A stretch of 64,000 nucleotides of DNA from CBDEGR01 sp965237895 (GTDB lineage Bacteria > Acidobacteriota > Terriglobia > UBA7540 > JAPUME01), in NCBI GenBank assembly GCA_965237895.1, contig CBDEGR010000002.1, forward strand, positions 124,001-188,000, in the 5' to 3' direction. Positions 51,901 to 60,478 of the stretch are shown here, piece after piece. The translations under genes and the position numbers were made by a program. The notes under the pieces were generated by a model. That model did no database searches. It had not been told where the DNA came from and saw only the letters and a list, made by a program, of their open reading frames with translations. How positions within the stretch are numbered: the first letter of the stretch is position 1; every line of letters starts with the position of its first letter.

Positions 51901-52017
51901 CCGGGCCCCAGGACCGGGCTCGGGTACGGCGTACGCTCCCGGAGCGGACGAATTGACATTCCCGAACGGCTGGTGTTGCGTTTTATGTTCCCGGCTCGGA
52001 GGCGGGTGAATCCGTAA

Positions 52018-52284
52018 ATGGCGAAAGATTCGCTTACAATCGTGCTCACGTTTGAAAGCGACTTGAAACGGTTGGAGTTGATCGAAGGCTTGACGAACTT
52101 GGTCGGCCGAGAATGCGGCCTCAACGAAGATGAGTTGCACGGCACGCTGATGTCCGTTCACGAATGCGTCATCAACACCATCTGCCACGGGAACCAAGAA
52201 GACCCCCAAAAGAAGGTGCGCGTGACGTTCCGCACATCGGCCGGTCAACTGGAAATTAAAGTCTGCGACGAGGGTCAGGCAGAT
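52018..52284 (+). pseudogene. Anti-sigma factor/histidine-kinase-like ATPase (RsbW type), truncated
   Basis: About 88 residues match the first half of RsbW-type regulators: LTFESDLKRLELIEGLTNLV, the N-box helix LMSVHECVINTICHGN and the first part of the G1 box, VCDEGQ. From there the frame continues to 52536 but with sequence antisense to a different coding segment. The ATP-lid and second G box are missing, so it cannot bind ATP. Confidence 0.75.
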
Positions 52285-52488
52285 GATATGGAGCCGCTCC
52301 CCGGCGGGAATTTTCCCGTTCAAGGATTGGAAGCCGTCGGCCGACACATCGGCCACCAGCACGGCCGGGAGGCTCCATTTGTCCGGGAGCGCCGCGCGGT
52401 CCAGCACCTCTCTCCGATAACTCCTTGGCAATTTCCGAAGGAGCCGTTCGGCGAGTGCGGAGCGAAAATAGTAGACCCTTTTAGTCAT
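52285..52488 (-). pseudogene. N-terminal fragment of an unknown gene on the opposite strand
   Basis: From the ATG at 52488 the minus strand reads MTKRVYYFRSALAERLLRKL, followed by AVLVADVSADGFQSLNGKIP and ERLHIIC, which looks like genuine protein sequence. It then enters the antisense of the RsbW-like fragment at about 52285. No family is recognised. Confidence 0.4.
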
Positions 52489-52545
52489 CACTGGATCAAG
52501 GCAGTACGAGTAAGATCGGAATTTCTTCGAAATTAAAATATCCTT

Positions 52546-53514
52546 ATGAACCTCTATCTTGGAATCGAAGGCGGCGGGACGCGTACCGTCGCCGCCGTCT
52601 CGGACGAAAGCGGTCATATCCTGGGCCGGGGCGAAGCCGGTCCCGCAAACCCGGTCAAGGTTGGCCTGCCGCAGGCCAAGCGAACCCTCCTTCTGGCCGC
52701 ACGTGGCCGCCCTACGCACCTCCCTAGGCGCCTCCCTGGACACCTTAAAGACCCGTCGTAGGCCGTTGGCGGCCGTCTGCTTGGGGCTTTGGCCGGCATC
52801 GGCAGACCCGAGATGATGCGCCCCATCTGGGCCTGAATTCGGCGGACCTTGCCCGCCCGCCGGCATTTTCTCGAAACCGACGCCACCATAGCCCTCTATG
52901 CAGCTATCGGCACTGAATCGGGAATCCTTATCAACTCAGGAACCGGCTCGATCGCCCTCGGGCGGGACGAACAGGGCCGAACGGTGCGCGCCGGAGGCTG
53001 GGGCGCGGACTTCGACGATGCCGGTTCGGGTTACGATATAGGCCGGAAGGCGATTATCGCCGCTCTCCGAAGCTTTGACGGTCGTGGTCCGGGGACGAAA
53101 CTTGAGGCCCGCCTCTGCCGGGCTTTGAAACTGCCTGACATTGCAGCCCTTGTGACCCGCCCTCCCATCGCGTCCCTCGCCGCTTCGCTTTTTCCCCTCG
53201 TCGCCGATACGGCCCGGAGGGGGGACCCGGTGGCGCGAGGAATCCTCCGGGAAGCGGCGAGGGACCTGGCAGAACTGGCGCATGCGGTAATCCGGAAATG
53301 CGGCCCCAATCTAGGGCCAAAGCAGGGTCCGATTCAGGTTGCTGCCGCAGGAGGAATCCTTCGCAACAATGATATGATTTATGGCTGGTTCCGCCGAGAA
53401 CTTAGGGAACGCACGCCGCGCGCGAAGATCTTTCGCCTTGAACCGGAAGGCGTCGAGGGAGCCTTGCGGTTGGCGATCGACGCGGACCGCCCTCGCAGGA
53501 GGAAAATACGCTAA
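52546..53514 (+). pseudogene. BadF/BcrA-family kinase (N-acetylglucosamine kinase-like), frameshifted
   Basis: The start reads MNLYLGIEGGGTRTVAAVSD, the ATP loop of this ASKHA kinase family, and continues to about 52700. PLAAVCLGL is then in another frame, AGIGRPEMM in a third, and from about 52849 the frame is good to the end: ETDATIALYAA, LINSGTGSIALGR, AGGWGADFDDAGSGYDIG and VAAAGGILRNNDMI. At least two shifts lie between 52690 and 52850. The C-terminal two thirds are undamaged. The following SIS gene overlaps its stop (TAATG), so the pair once formed an amino-sugar operon. Confidence 0.85.
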
Positions 53515-54566
53515 TGTCGGAAATGCTCGAGGAGATTGCCGAACAGCCTGCCGCGCTCGAAAAAATTTTCAACACTGAGAAGAAACGGATCCCTGCCCTG
53601 CCCTGCCCTGCGCCGCATCGCTTCCCGCCGTCGCCGTCGCCTGATTGTGTTGGCCGCGCGCGGCACCGCTGACAATACCGCCCTGTTCGGCCGCTATCTG
53701 CTTGAACTCACCACCGGCATCCCCATCTCCCTGGCCGCGCCTTCGCTGCATACCGTCTACCGGGCAAAGAGCGAAGACGAATCTGCGGGACACGTTGGTC
53801 GTCGGGCTCTCCTAGTCGGGCGAAAGTACCGACGTCAACATGGTTTTGGAATCGGCGAAGAAGCGCGGCGCGCTGACCGTGGGCATCACGAACGAAGCCG
53901 GCAGCCCGATGGCGAGTCTCGCCGATGAAGTCTTCCTCCTCGACTCCGGACGCCAACGCTCCATCGCCGCCACGAAGACCTATACGAGCCAACTGCTGAT
54001 TCTCTATCTGATGTCGGCGGCGCTCAGCAGCGGCGTCAAGCTGAGGGAGATTTCCAAAATCCCGGCCCTTGCCGCCGAAAACCTGAAACTTCGGCCGCGC
54101 GTCCGGCAGCTCGCCGAATAATTTCGGAAGATGACCCGGTCGGTGGTCCTGGCGCGGGGATTCAATTACGGCAATGCTTACGAACTGGCGCTGAAGCTGA
54201 TGGAGACCTGTTACGTGGTCGCCAAAGGGTTTTCCGCCACCGATTTTCTCCACGGGCCGATCGCCCTGATTGAAAAAGGATTTCCCGTCATTCTGTTCGC
54301 AGCCCCCGAAAAAACTTTTAAGGAGATGGCCTCGCTTTCATCCCGCCTGAGCAGCTGCGGAGCCGAACCGGTGGCCTTCACCGGCCCCGGCCTGCGCCTG
54401 CACGCCGGAACTCGGACGATCTACGTTCCCGCGAAAATTGACGAGATCGTACGCGCCGATTCCCTATATCATCCCGGGCCAGCTCTTTGCGGCTCTGCTG
54501 GCCGAAGCCAAGGGCCTCGACCCGGACCACCCGCGCGCCCTGAAGCTGGTGACCCAAACGATTTAG
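53514..54566 (+). pseudogene. SIS-domain sugar isomerase/deaminase (GlmS C-half-like), multiply broken
   Basis: The gene begins MSEMLEEIAEQPAALEKIF, then shifts frame inside a (CCCTG)4 tract (53591-53610), continues as LIVLAARGTADNTALFGRYL, shifts again near 53775, meets TAG at 53813-53815 where GLSQSGES-type proteins have Gln, and reads on as SGESTDVNMVLESAKKRG. A TAA at 54119-54121 and a shift near 54460 follow, before the end PGQLFAALLAEAKGLDPDH. Two SIS domains, as in AgaS/GlmS-type enzymes acting on amino-sugar phosphates, can be traced. At least five lesions make it clearly dead. Confidence 0.88.
53591..53610 (+). repeat. Short tandem repeat (CCCTG)4 in the SIS gene
   Basis: Four exact copies of a 5-base unit. 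By frame arithmetic, two or five copies would keep the frame open across this point, while the present four break it. Confidence 0.85.
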
Positions 54567-54632
54567 GCAGTCCCACCAGGAGGCATGCTTGACAAGCGAA
54601 GGGAGGAGCGGGCACCCTAGTATTTAAGATCT

Positions 54633-55340
54633 ATGCGCATCACGGTCACCATCTCGACTGAAAAGAAGGCCAAGCCCTACCTGGACGCTCTGGTTGCCGC
54701 CGGGGCTACGCCGGAAGAGCTCTTCCTACTTCTTCCCGAAGATTCCAAGAAGAAATGGAAAGGGGCCGCCCAAACGCAGGGCGTTCTCTTCGGCGGCGGC
54801 ACGGACGTGGACCCGCCCCTGTTCGGCGAAACCAAGCGCTATGACAACGTGAAAGTGAACCGTGCGCGGGACGACCATGAACTGGAACTCTTCGCCGAGG
54901 TTCGGCGCAACAAACTGCCGATCTTCGGCATCTGCCGCGGCATCCAGGTATTCAACGTCGCCCTGAAAGGGACGCTCTATCAGGACATTCATCAGGACGA
55001 AGCCACCAAAATTCCGCATCGCCAAACCGACAAAGACGGCGTCACGCGGCAGAACGAAACCCATTCGGTAAAGATCACCGAAGCGGACTGTTTCCTGGCC
55101 GGGCTGCTGGGGACAAGCTCTTGCCTGGTGAACAGCCTGCACCATCAAGCGGTGAAAGATGTGGGCGAGGGGTTGAAAGTCACGGCGCGCTCGGAAGACG
55201 GCATTGTCGAAGCCCTGGACCTTACCGAACCTTATCCCTTCTTCTTGGCCGTGCAGTGGCACCCGGAGGAGCTCACCTACCAGCCGGCCCAGCTCGGACT
55301 TTTTCGACGCTTCGTCGCCGCCTGTCGCGTCCCTGCATGA
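54633..55340 (+). CDS. Class I glutamine amidotransferase, peptidase C26 (gamma-Glu-GABA hydrolase-like)
   Basis: 235 residues. The nucleophile elbow is FGICRGIQVFNVALKGTLYQD (Cys in GICRGIQ), and the catalytic His and Glu are in AVQWHPEEL. The SVKITEAD...VNSLHHQAVKDVG block is typical of PuuD-like enzymes, which split gamma-glutamyl amides. There is no other putrescine gene here, so the substrate is open. It restores the normal, undamaged gene arrangement after the decayed stretch. Confidence 0.88.
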   Translation: MRITVTISTEKKAKPYLDALVAAGATPEELFLLLPEDSKKKWKGAAQTQGVLFGGGTDVDPPLFGETKRYDNVKVNRARDDHELELFAEVRRNKLPIFGICRGIQVFNVALKGTLYQDIHQDEATKIPHRQTDKDGVTRQNETHSVKITEADCFLAGLLGTSSCLVNSLHHQAVKDVGEGLKVTARSEDGIVEALDLTEPYPFFLAVQWHPEELTYQPAQLGLFRRFVAACRVPA

Positions 55341-55365
55341 GAGAAACACTACGGGCCCTACGAGC

Positions 55366-55884
55366 ATGAACGAGCCGCCGAAGATCTTCATCAAGCAGGG
55401 TGACATCACCGCGATGGAAGTGGATGCCGTCGTCAACGCGGCCAACACGAACCTGCTGCTCGGCGCGGGCGTCGCCGGGGCGATTCGCCGCCAGGGCGGT
55501 TCCACCATCGCTGAGGAGTGCGCGCGCAATGGGCCGGTCAAGCTGGGCGGAGCTGCGATGACCGGCCGCGGCAACCTCAAAGTCTCTTATGTGATTCACG
55601 CCGCCAGTATGCACCTGGGCGGCTCGACGACGGGGGAATCCCTGCGCGAATCGGTCCGCAATACCCTGCGCCTGGCCGAAGAAAAAGAACTGAAGAGCCT
55701 TGCTTTCCCGGCCATCGGAACCGGCGTGGCCGGATTTCCGATGGACCGCTGCGCGGAGATCATGCTCGGCGAGGTCCTGGAACAGACGCGCGGCGCAACT
55801 TCTTTACGAGAGATTCATTTCGTTCTCTTCGACGCGCAAGGGTTTCATATGTTTCAAAAGAAATACGCCGAGCGAAGCGCTTGA
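55366..55884 (+). CDS. Macrodomain protein, O-acetyl-ADP-ribose deacetylase-like
   Basis: 172 residues from the ATG at 55366, with the macrodomain pattern GDITAMEVDAVVNAANTNLLLGAGVAGAIRR, the GRGNLKVSYVIHAA segment and FPAIGTGVAGFPMDRCAEIM. The Asn in NAANT and the GAGVAGAI loop bind ADP-ribose and are present. It probably removes ADP-ribose or acetyl groups from ADP-ribosylated products. It starts 26 bases after the amidotransferase; the frame upstream belongs to that gene's shadow. Confidence 0.9.
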   Translation: MNEPPKIFIKQGDITAMEVDAVVNAANTNLLLGAGVAGAIRRQGGSTIAEECARNGPVKLGGAAMTGRGNLKVSYVIHAASMHLGGSTTGESLRESVRNTLRLAEEKELKSLAFPAIGTGVAGFPMDRCAEIMLGEVLEQTRGATSLREIHFVLFDAQGFHMFQKKYAERSA

Positions 55885-55918
55885 AAAACTTCAACCAGGT
55901 AGCGATCGAAATCCTATC

Positions 55919-57115
55919 TTGAATCCCGAACCCTCTCCACTCGAAGAGATCCTCGTCGCGCACCTCAAACGCCACGGCCGCATCCGCTTCCGCGACTTCA
56001 TGGCCCTCTGCCTCTACCATCCCGAGCACGGCTACTACATGCAGAATGAAACCCGTACGGGAAAGGAGGGCGATTTTTTTACCAGCGCCGACCTCTCTCC
56101 CCTCTTTGCACGCTTAATCGGCCGCCAAGTGGAAGAGATGTGGCAGAGGCTCGGCCGCCCTTCCCCGTTCACCCTGGTGGAGATGGGCGCGGGGCAAGGT
56201 CTGTTCGCTCAGGACTTTCTCACCCGGACAGCCGAAACGTCACCGGAATTCTTCCGCTCCCTGCGCTACGTTCCCATTGAAGCGAACCTTCGGCAAGCCG
56301 AAGCCGCGCTCAACAGGCTGCGCGCGGCAGGCCTCCAAGAAAAAGTTGCGCCCGCCCGAAACCTCGAGGCGCTCGAACCCATCATTGGCTGCTTCTTCGC
56401 AAACGAATTGGTGGACGCGTTTCCCGTCTCCTGGGTGGCACGCACAGAGGGACACTTAAAAGAAGTCTACCTCACGCGGAAAAAATCAGACTTTAAGGAA
56501 GAGCTGGGCCCGCTGGACGGCACCGAAGTGGCCCATTACGTCGCCCGATACGCTCATGAAACGGACGAAGGCTGCCGCGTGGAGGTAAACCTGGCTGGGG
56601 TGGATTGGATGCGGGCCGTGGCGGAAAAGCTCCGCCGAGGTTTCACGCTCACCCTCGACTACGGCCACCTGGCTCCTCAACTCTATCGAATCGGGCAGCC
56701 GCGCGGAACGTTGCTGGCCTTCCGCCGCCACCGAGCCACCGAAGACGTTTATGCCGAACCGGGCCGCTGTGACTTGACGGCACAGGTAAACTTCTCCGCT
56801 CTGATTGACGCAGGAACCGAAGTGGGTCTCGAACTTACCGGATTCACCACCCAGGAGAAATTTCTAATGGGCTTGGGAGAGCAGGATCAATTCGAGCGGG
56901 TGCTGGCGCCGGAAGGAACCGAAGCTCTAAAACTCGAAGCCCGGCTCCAGTTGAAGCGCCTGCTGAATCCGGAGGATATGGGCGAAGTTTTCAAAGTGCT
57001 GATTCAGCATCGGGGGGTGAAGGAGCCGAATCTTGCCGGGCTGAAGTACGCCTCGCCGGTGGAAGTCCCCGCTCCCGGCAGGGCATGGAAGAGGGCCGGG
57101 CCAAGTTCGGCTTAA
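55919..57115 (+). CDS. MidA/NDUFAF7-like SAM-dependent methyltransferase (DUF185)
   Basis: 398 residues from TTG at 55919, which gives the family start PSPLEEILVAHLKRHGRIRFRDFMALCLYHPEHGYY (seen in parts). It has GDFFTSADLSPLFARLIG, the SAM loop LVEMGAGQGLFAQDF and FANELVDAFPV. In eukaryotes this family methylates an arginine of complex I subunit NDUFS2 and is needed for assembly; the bacterial role is not known. The nuoB in this window makes that link worth noting, but it is only suggestive. The C-terminus is complete. Confidence 0.85.
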   Translation: MNPEPSPLEEILVAHLKRHGRIRFRDFMALCLYHPEHGYYMQNETRTGKEGDFFTSADLSPLFARLIGRQVEEMWQRLGRPSPFTLVEMGAGQGLFAQDFLTRTAETSPEFFRSLRYVPIEANLRQAEAALNRLRAAGLQEKVAPARNLEALEPIIGCFFANELVDAFPVSWVARTEGHLKEVYLTRKKSDFKEELGPLDGTEVAHYVARYAHETDEGCRVEVNLAGVDWMRAVAEKLRRGFTLTLDYGHLAPQLYRIGQPRGTLLAFRRHRATEDVYAEPGRCDLTAQVNFSALIDAGTEVGLELTGFTTQEKFLMGLGEQDQFERVLAPEGTEALKLEARLQLKRLLNPEDMGEVFKVLIQHRGVKEPNLAGLKYASPVEVPAPGRAWKRAGPSSA

Positions 57116-57151
57116 CGATTTCCCACCCGAACCTTGGCAGCAAAGCCTTCG

Positions 57152-59134
57152 CTAGTTGATTCGGCGAGAGCGGGTTCGGAAGGATTCCTGCAAATATTTC
57201 CGGGCCTCGTCAAGCGCGCCTTGGGCATTGTCGTTGGTCTGCAGCGCGCGGCGGTATTCATTCACGGCGCGGTCGCGCTGGCCGGTGAGGTCGAAAATTT
57301 TCCCCAACGTCAGATGGCTCCACACCTCAATCCACCGCGGATCAAGGTCTCCCTGGAGGGCATCCCGCAGCGACGAATTCGACGCCTGGTAGTTTTGCAT
57401 TCTGAAAAAGATTTCGCCGATTCGATAGTGAGCCAGCGAACTGTTGCGGTTCATTTTCAGCACTTCTTGGAACTGCCGGACGGCTTCCAGGAACGCCTGC
57501 TCGCGGACAAGCTGGTCGGCGCGTGCCAACTCGACGCGGAAGCGGACGCGGTCGTCGTATTTCAGGATGCGGCTGGCCGGGTCCACAATCACCTTCAGCG
57601 GCTTGGTGCGCGTGTTGACGGTAAAATCCTTCGTCGTTCCTACCATTTCAATCCGCTGGGAAACGGGGCGGGCGCCCTCGGCCAGAACGCGGATTTCAAT
57701 CGGCATGCGGAAGATATCCAAATCCTGTTCCAGTTTGCCCACCGTTTGATACCCTTGCTTGGTCCGATAGATCACCCAGCTTCGCTTGAATTGCGGAACA
57801 CCGGTAGAGCTGACCCACTGAGCGAAGAAATACATCAAACTCTGCCGGGCGGTCTCTTCGGCCAAGCCTTGATAATCGGCCGTGGAAGCCGAGCCCCAGA
57901 CGAAGTCCCGCGCCAACATTCTTAACGATTGGATGAAAGCCTCTTCCCCGATGACGAAGCGGAGCATATGGAACACCATCGCGCCCTTCTGGAAAACGAT
58001 GGACTGGTACTCGGCGGTGAACTCGCGAAGCGAGGCGGCTTGGCTGATGGGCGCGGCATCCTCCCGAGTCAGTGCGCCGATGGCGACCTTCGCCATGGTC
58101 TGCTCAAAAGCCGCCTGCCCGTCGAGCTCTTCCTCCAACATGGCGGCGGAGTAGGTCGCCAATCCTTCTTCGAGAAAACGGTCGTCCAACGTGGCAGGGC
58201 TGACCATGCAACGCCACCACTGGTGTGCCAACTCATGCCCCAGGAGGTTGTAGTTGACGCGGGTGGTCCACCCGCGCTTGGCCAGCGCCACCAGTCCCGG
58301 CGCGGCATAGCCGCCGACCGTACCGTCTTCAATTTCCACCAGCGTCAGACGATGGAAAGGATAGGAACCGAACCGGTCGGAATAGAACGTAAGAATTTCC
58401 TGCGCGGCCTCGGCGTAAGATTCCGCCAATTCCCGATTCTCCTCTTTCAAATAGACGGAAATGCCAAGACCGGAGGCGGCTCCCGCCACCTTGCGGTAAG
58501 CGCCCGCCACCACCGTTCCCGGGAAACTCACCACCGGGTCCCGATAGGTAAAGGTAACCTTCCCCGGCTTCCGTACCGGCTGTGTGGAAGCGCCGGAGGC
58601 CAGTACGGTCTCCCCGGCAGGAGCCGTAATCGTCATCGTCGCCGAGAAGCGGTCCCGAGCGTAACCGCTCACCGGGAACCATCGCGCCGGATAGAGAAGA
58701 TAAGAACCTTCCGGGCCGATGTAGGCCAGTTTAAGATTCTCTACGGGGCTGCCCTCGGCCGTCTCAAGCTCCCCTCCGTAGTCCACCGTAATGGAGGTCG
58801 TCTCCCCCTCGGGCAACGGGGCCGGAAAACTCACACTCAACTCCAGGCCGCGGTCTTGCCGGAACTCAAGAGCGACGCCCTTCGCATCCTGAATCTGCTT
58901 GACGCGAAGGCTCCGATGCAGCTCGAAGTTCGCCGTCAACAGGTCAAGCTGGGGAATAAAATCGACCTTGGCCCTCGCCGAAAGTACGTGCGTCGAGGGA
59001 TACAATTCGGCCGTAATCGTATAACTCTGAACGTCAATCTTGTCTTGTTGCGCCGCGAGCCGAACCGCGCCCGGCCCCATCGACACCCAACATACCCCCA
59101 CCGCCGCCACACCCAATGCAAATTTTCGAATCAT
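57152..59134 (-). CDS. M1 family metallo-aminopeptidase with TPR tail
   Basis: 660 residues. A signal peptide (MIRKFALGVAAVGVCWVSMG...LAAQQ) makes it exported; the Met at 59134 is chosen because the signal starts there. The catalytic zinc site is HELAHQWW with the downstream Glu in LEEGLATYSA. The substrate motif GAMEN of classic M1 enzymes is changed to GGYAAPG, so the recognition of free N-termini may differ. The last 130 residues contain TPR-like helices (REQAFLEAVRQFQEVLKMN, NYQASNSSLRDAL). Confidence 0.9.
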   Translation of the reverse strand: MIRKFALGVAAVGVCWVSMGPGAVRLAAQQDKIDVQSYTITAELYPSTHVLSARAKVDFIPQLDLLTANFELHRSLRVKQIQDAKGVALEFRQDRGLELSVSFPAPLPEGETTSITVDYGGELETAEGSPVENLKLAYIGPEGSYLLYPARWFPVSGYARDRFSATMTITAPAGETVLASGASTQPVRKPGKVTFTYRDPVVSFPGTVVAGAYRKVAGAASGLGISVYLKEENRELAESYAEAAQEILTFYSDRFGSYPFHRLTLVEIEDGTVGGYAAPGLVALAKRGWTTRVNYNLLGHELAHQWWRCMVSPATLDDRFLEEGLATYSAAMLEEELDGQAAFEQTMAKVAIGALTREDAAPISQAASLREFTAEYQSIVFQKGAMVFHMLRFVIGEEAFIQSLRMLARDFVWGSASTADYQGLAEETARQSLMYFFAQWVSSTGVPQFKRSWVIYRTKQGYQTVGKLEQDLDIFRMPIEIRVLAEGARPVSQRIEMVGTTKDFTVNTRTKPLKVIVDPASRILKYDDRVRFRVELARADQLVREQAFLEAVRQFQEVLKMNRNSSLAHYRIGEIFFRMQNYQASNSSLRDALQGDLDPRWIEVWSHLTLGKIFDLTGQRDRAVNEYRRALQTNDNAQGALDEARKYLQESFRTRSRRIN

Positions 59135-59280
59135 CCGACACCTTTGAGTCTGAAATATTGTCATAGTTTATGAGATTATCCGTCAAGCCAAACCGTTGCC
59201 TGCCTTCCGCCGAATACCTGAACTATTATAGCCGGGACCACTTTACCCGAGGGCCAAAAACGCGTTGAAGAACTGACGAA

Positions 59281-60468
59281 CTAACGAAGGCGCTCCCGAA
59301 CAACCCTTTCGGCTTCCCGCTCGGCAGAACCCGGGTCAAGCGTCCTCCGCACGACCTCCGCAGCGCGCTCGATGGCTCCCGGCTCCCCCAGTGCCGCTCT
59401 CACTTGCCGAAGGCCGGCCATCATCTCCCCTCGAGCTGATTCATCGTCCAACAATCTTTCGACTTCAGCGGCAACGCGCTCGGCGGTGAACTCCTTCTGG
59501 AGAAGCTCCCTCACCACCGCCTTCTCGGCAATAAGGTTTACCATGGAATAGAACGGAACCCGCACCAAAAGTTTTCCCACCAGCCAGGTAAGCGGCGAGA
59601 CGCGATAAACCACCACCATCGGGCAGCCTAGCAGCGCCGTCTCCACCGTCGCCGTCCCGCTCGCCACCACGGCGGCATGGGAATGCTTCACCGCATCATA
59701 AACGCCGTCCCGTACGACTCGTAGAGAAACCGAACCGAGAAGCAGTCGCTTGATTTCCTCCTCCAACCATTCGGCAGGAAGCGTTGCGGCGGCAGGAAGC
59801 ACGAACTGAAGATTTCGCCGGCCCGCCAAAAGGGCGGCGGCGGCCAGCATCGGGGGGAGATTGTGCCGAACTTCCCCTTTGCGGCTTCCCGGCAGCAGAG
59901 CCACCAGAGGACGGTCCGGCGCCAGCGCGTGCCGCCGCAGCCACTCCTCGCGCGGCCTTGAGGCCGCAACCGTCTCCACCAGCGGATGTCCGACGTACTC
60001 CACCTCCAACCCGGCCTGCCGGTAAAAGTTCCGCTCAAAGGGGAAGATCGAGAGCATCTTGCGCACGGTATCGCGCAAGATGCGCACGCGCCGCCGCCGC
60101 CAAGCCCAAACCTGGGGGCTGACAAAATAGATGACCGGAATCCCGCGACGCTTCAGCTTTTTCGCCAAGCAGAGGTTGAAATCGGGAAAGTCGATGAGAA
60201 TCGCCGCGCGCGGCCGGCGGCGGTCCGTTTCCTTGAGCAATCGGCGGAAGGCCCGGTAGAGGCGCGGCAAGCTGGGGATGACTTCGGTAATCCCGACGAC
60301 AGTTACCTCATCGGAATCGACGACGGTCTCCACCCCGGCGCGGCGCATTTCGCCGCCGCCGCAACCGAAAATACTTATGGGCCCGTTTTTCTCCGAGAGT
60401 GCGCGGGCCAGCCGCGCCCCGTACAGGTCCCCCGAACGCTCTCCGGCAACCATCAACAGCGGGTCCAT
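59281..60468 (-). CDS. lpxB: Lipid-A-disaccharide synthase
   Basis: A GT19 enzyme joining UDP-diacylglucosamine and lipid X, 395 residues. The start LLMVAGERSGDLYGARLARAL, then YFVSPQVWAWRRRRVRILRD and LLPGSRKGEVRHNLPPML, together with the SGTATVETALLGCPMVVVYR end, are characteristic. It confirms an LPS-containing outer membrane. It follows the ABC exporter genes by 10 bases on the same strand, so lipid A synthesis and a likely lipid exporter are linked. Confidence 0.96.
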   Translation of the reverse strand: MDPLLMVAGERSGDLYGARLARALSEKNGPISIFGCGGGEMRRAGVETVVDSDEVTVVGITEVIPSLPRLYRAFRRLLKETDRRRPRAAILIDFPDFNLCLAKKLKRRGIPVIYFVSPQVWAWRRRRVRILRDTVRKMLSIFPFERNFYRQAGLEVEYVGHPLVETVAASRPREEWLRRHALAPDRPLVALLPGSRKGEVRHNLPPMLAAAALLAGRRNLQFVLPAAATLPAEWLEEEIKRLLLGSVSLRVVRDGVYDAVKHSHAAVVASGTATVETALLGCPMVVVYRVSPLTWLVGKLLVRVPFYSMVNLIAEKAVVRELLQKEFTAERVAAEVERLLDDESARGEMMAGLRQVRAALGEPGAIERAAEVVRRTLDPGSAEREAERVVRERLR

Positions 60469-60478
60469 GCTCGCCGTC

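Noticed and set aside
51664..52866. A 400-codon minus-strand frame
   Set aside because: It is antisense to the metallo-hydrolase, the RsbW-like remnant and the kinase start, and its sequence is low-information apart from the short stretch 52285-52488.
7328..54121. Possible stop-codon reassignment (TAG or TAA read as an amino acid)
   Set aside because: Premature TAA and TAG codons occur at 7328, 18424, 50169, 53813 and 54119, and they replace different amino acids (Gln-like, Trp, Trp, Gln, perhaps Tyr). Many intact genes here end normally in TAG, TAA and TGA, so these are point lesions.
57929..59173. A 414-codon plus-strand frame
   Set aside because: Antisense to the M1 aminopeptidase, which has intact HELAH and signal-peptide features.
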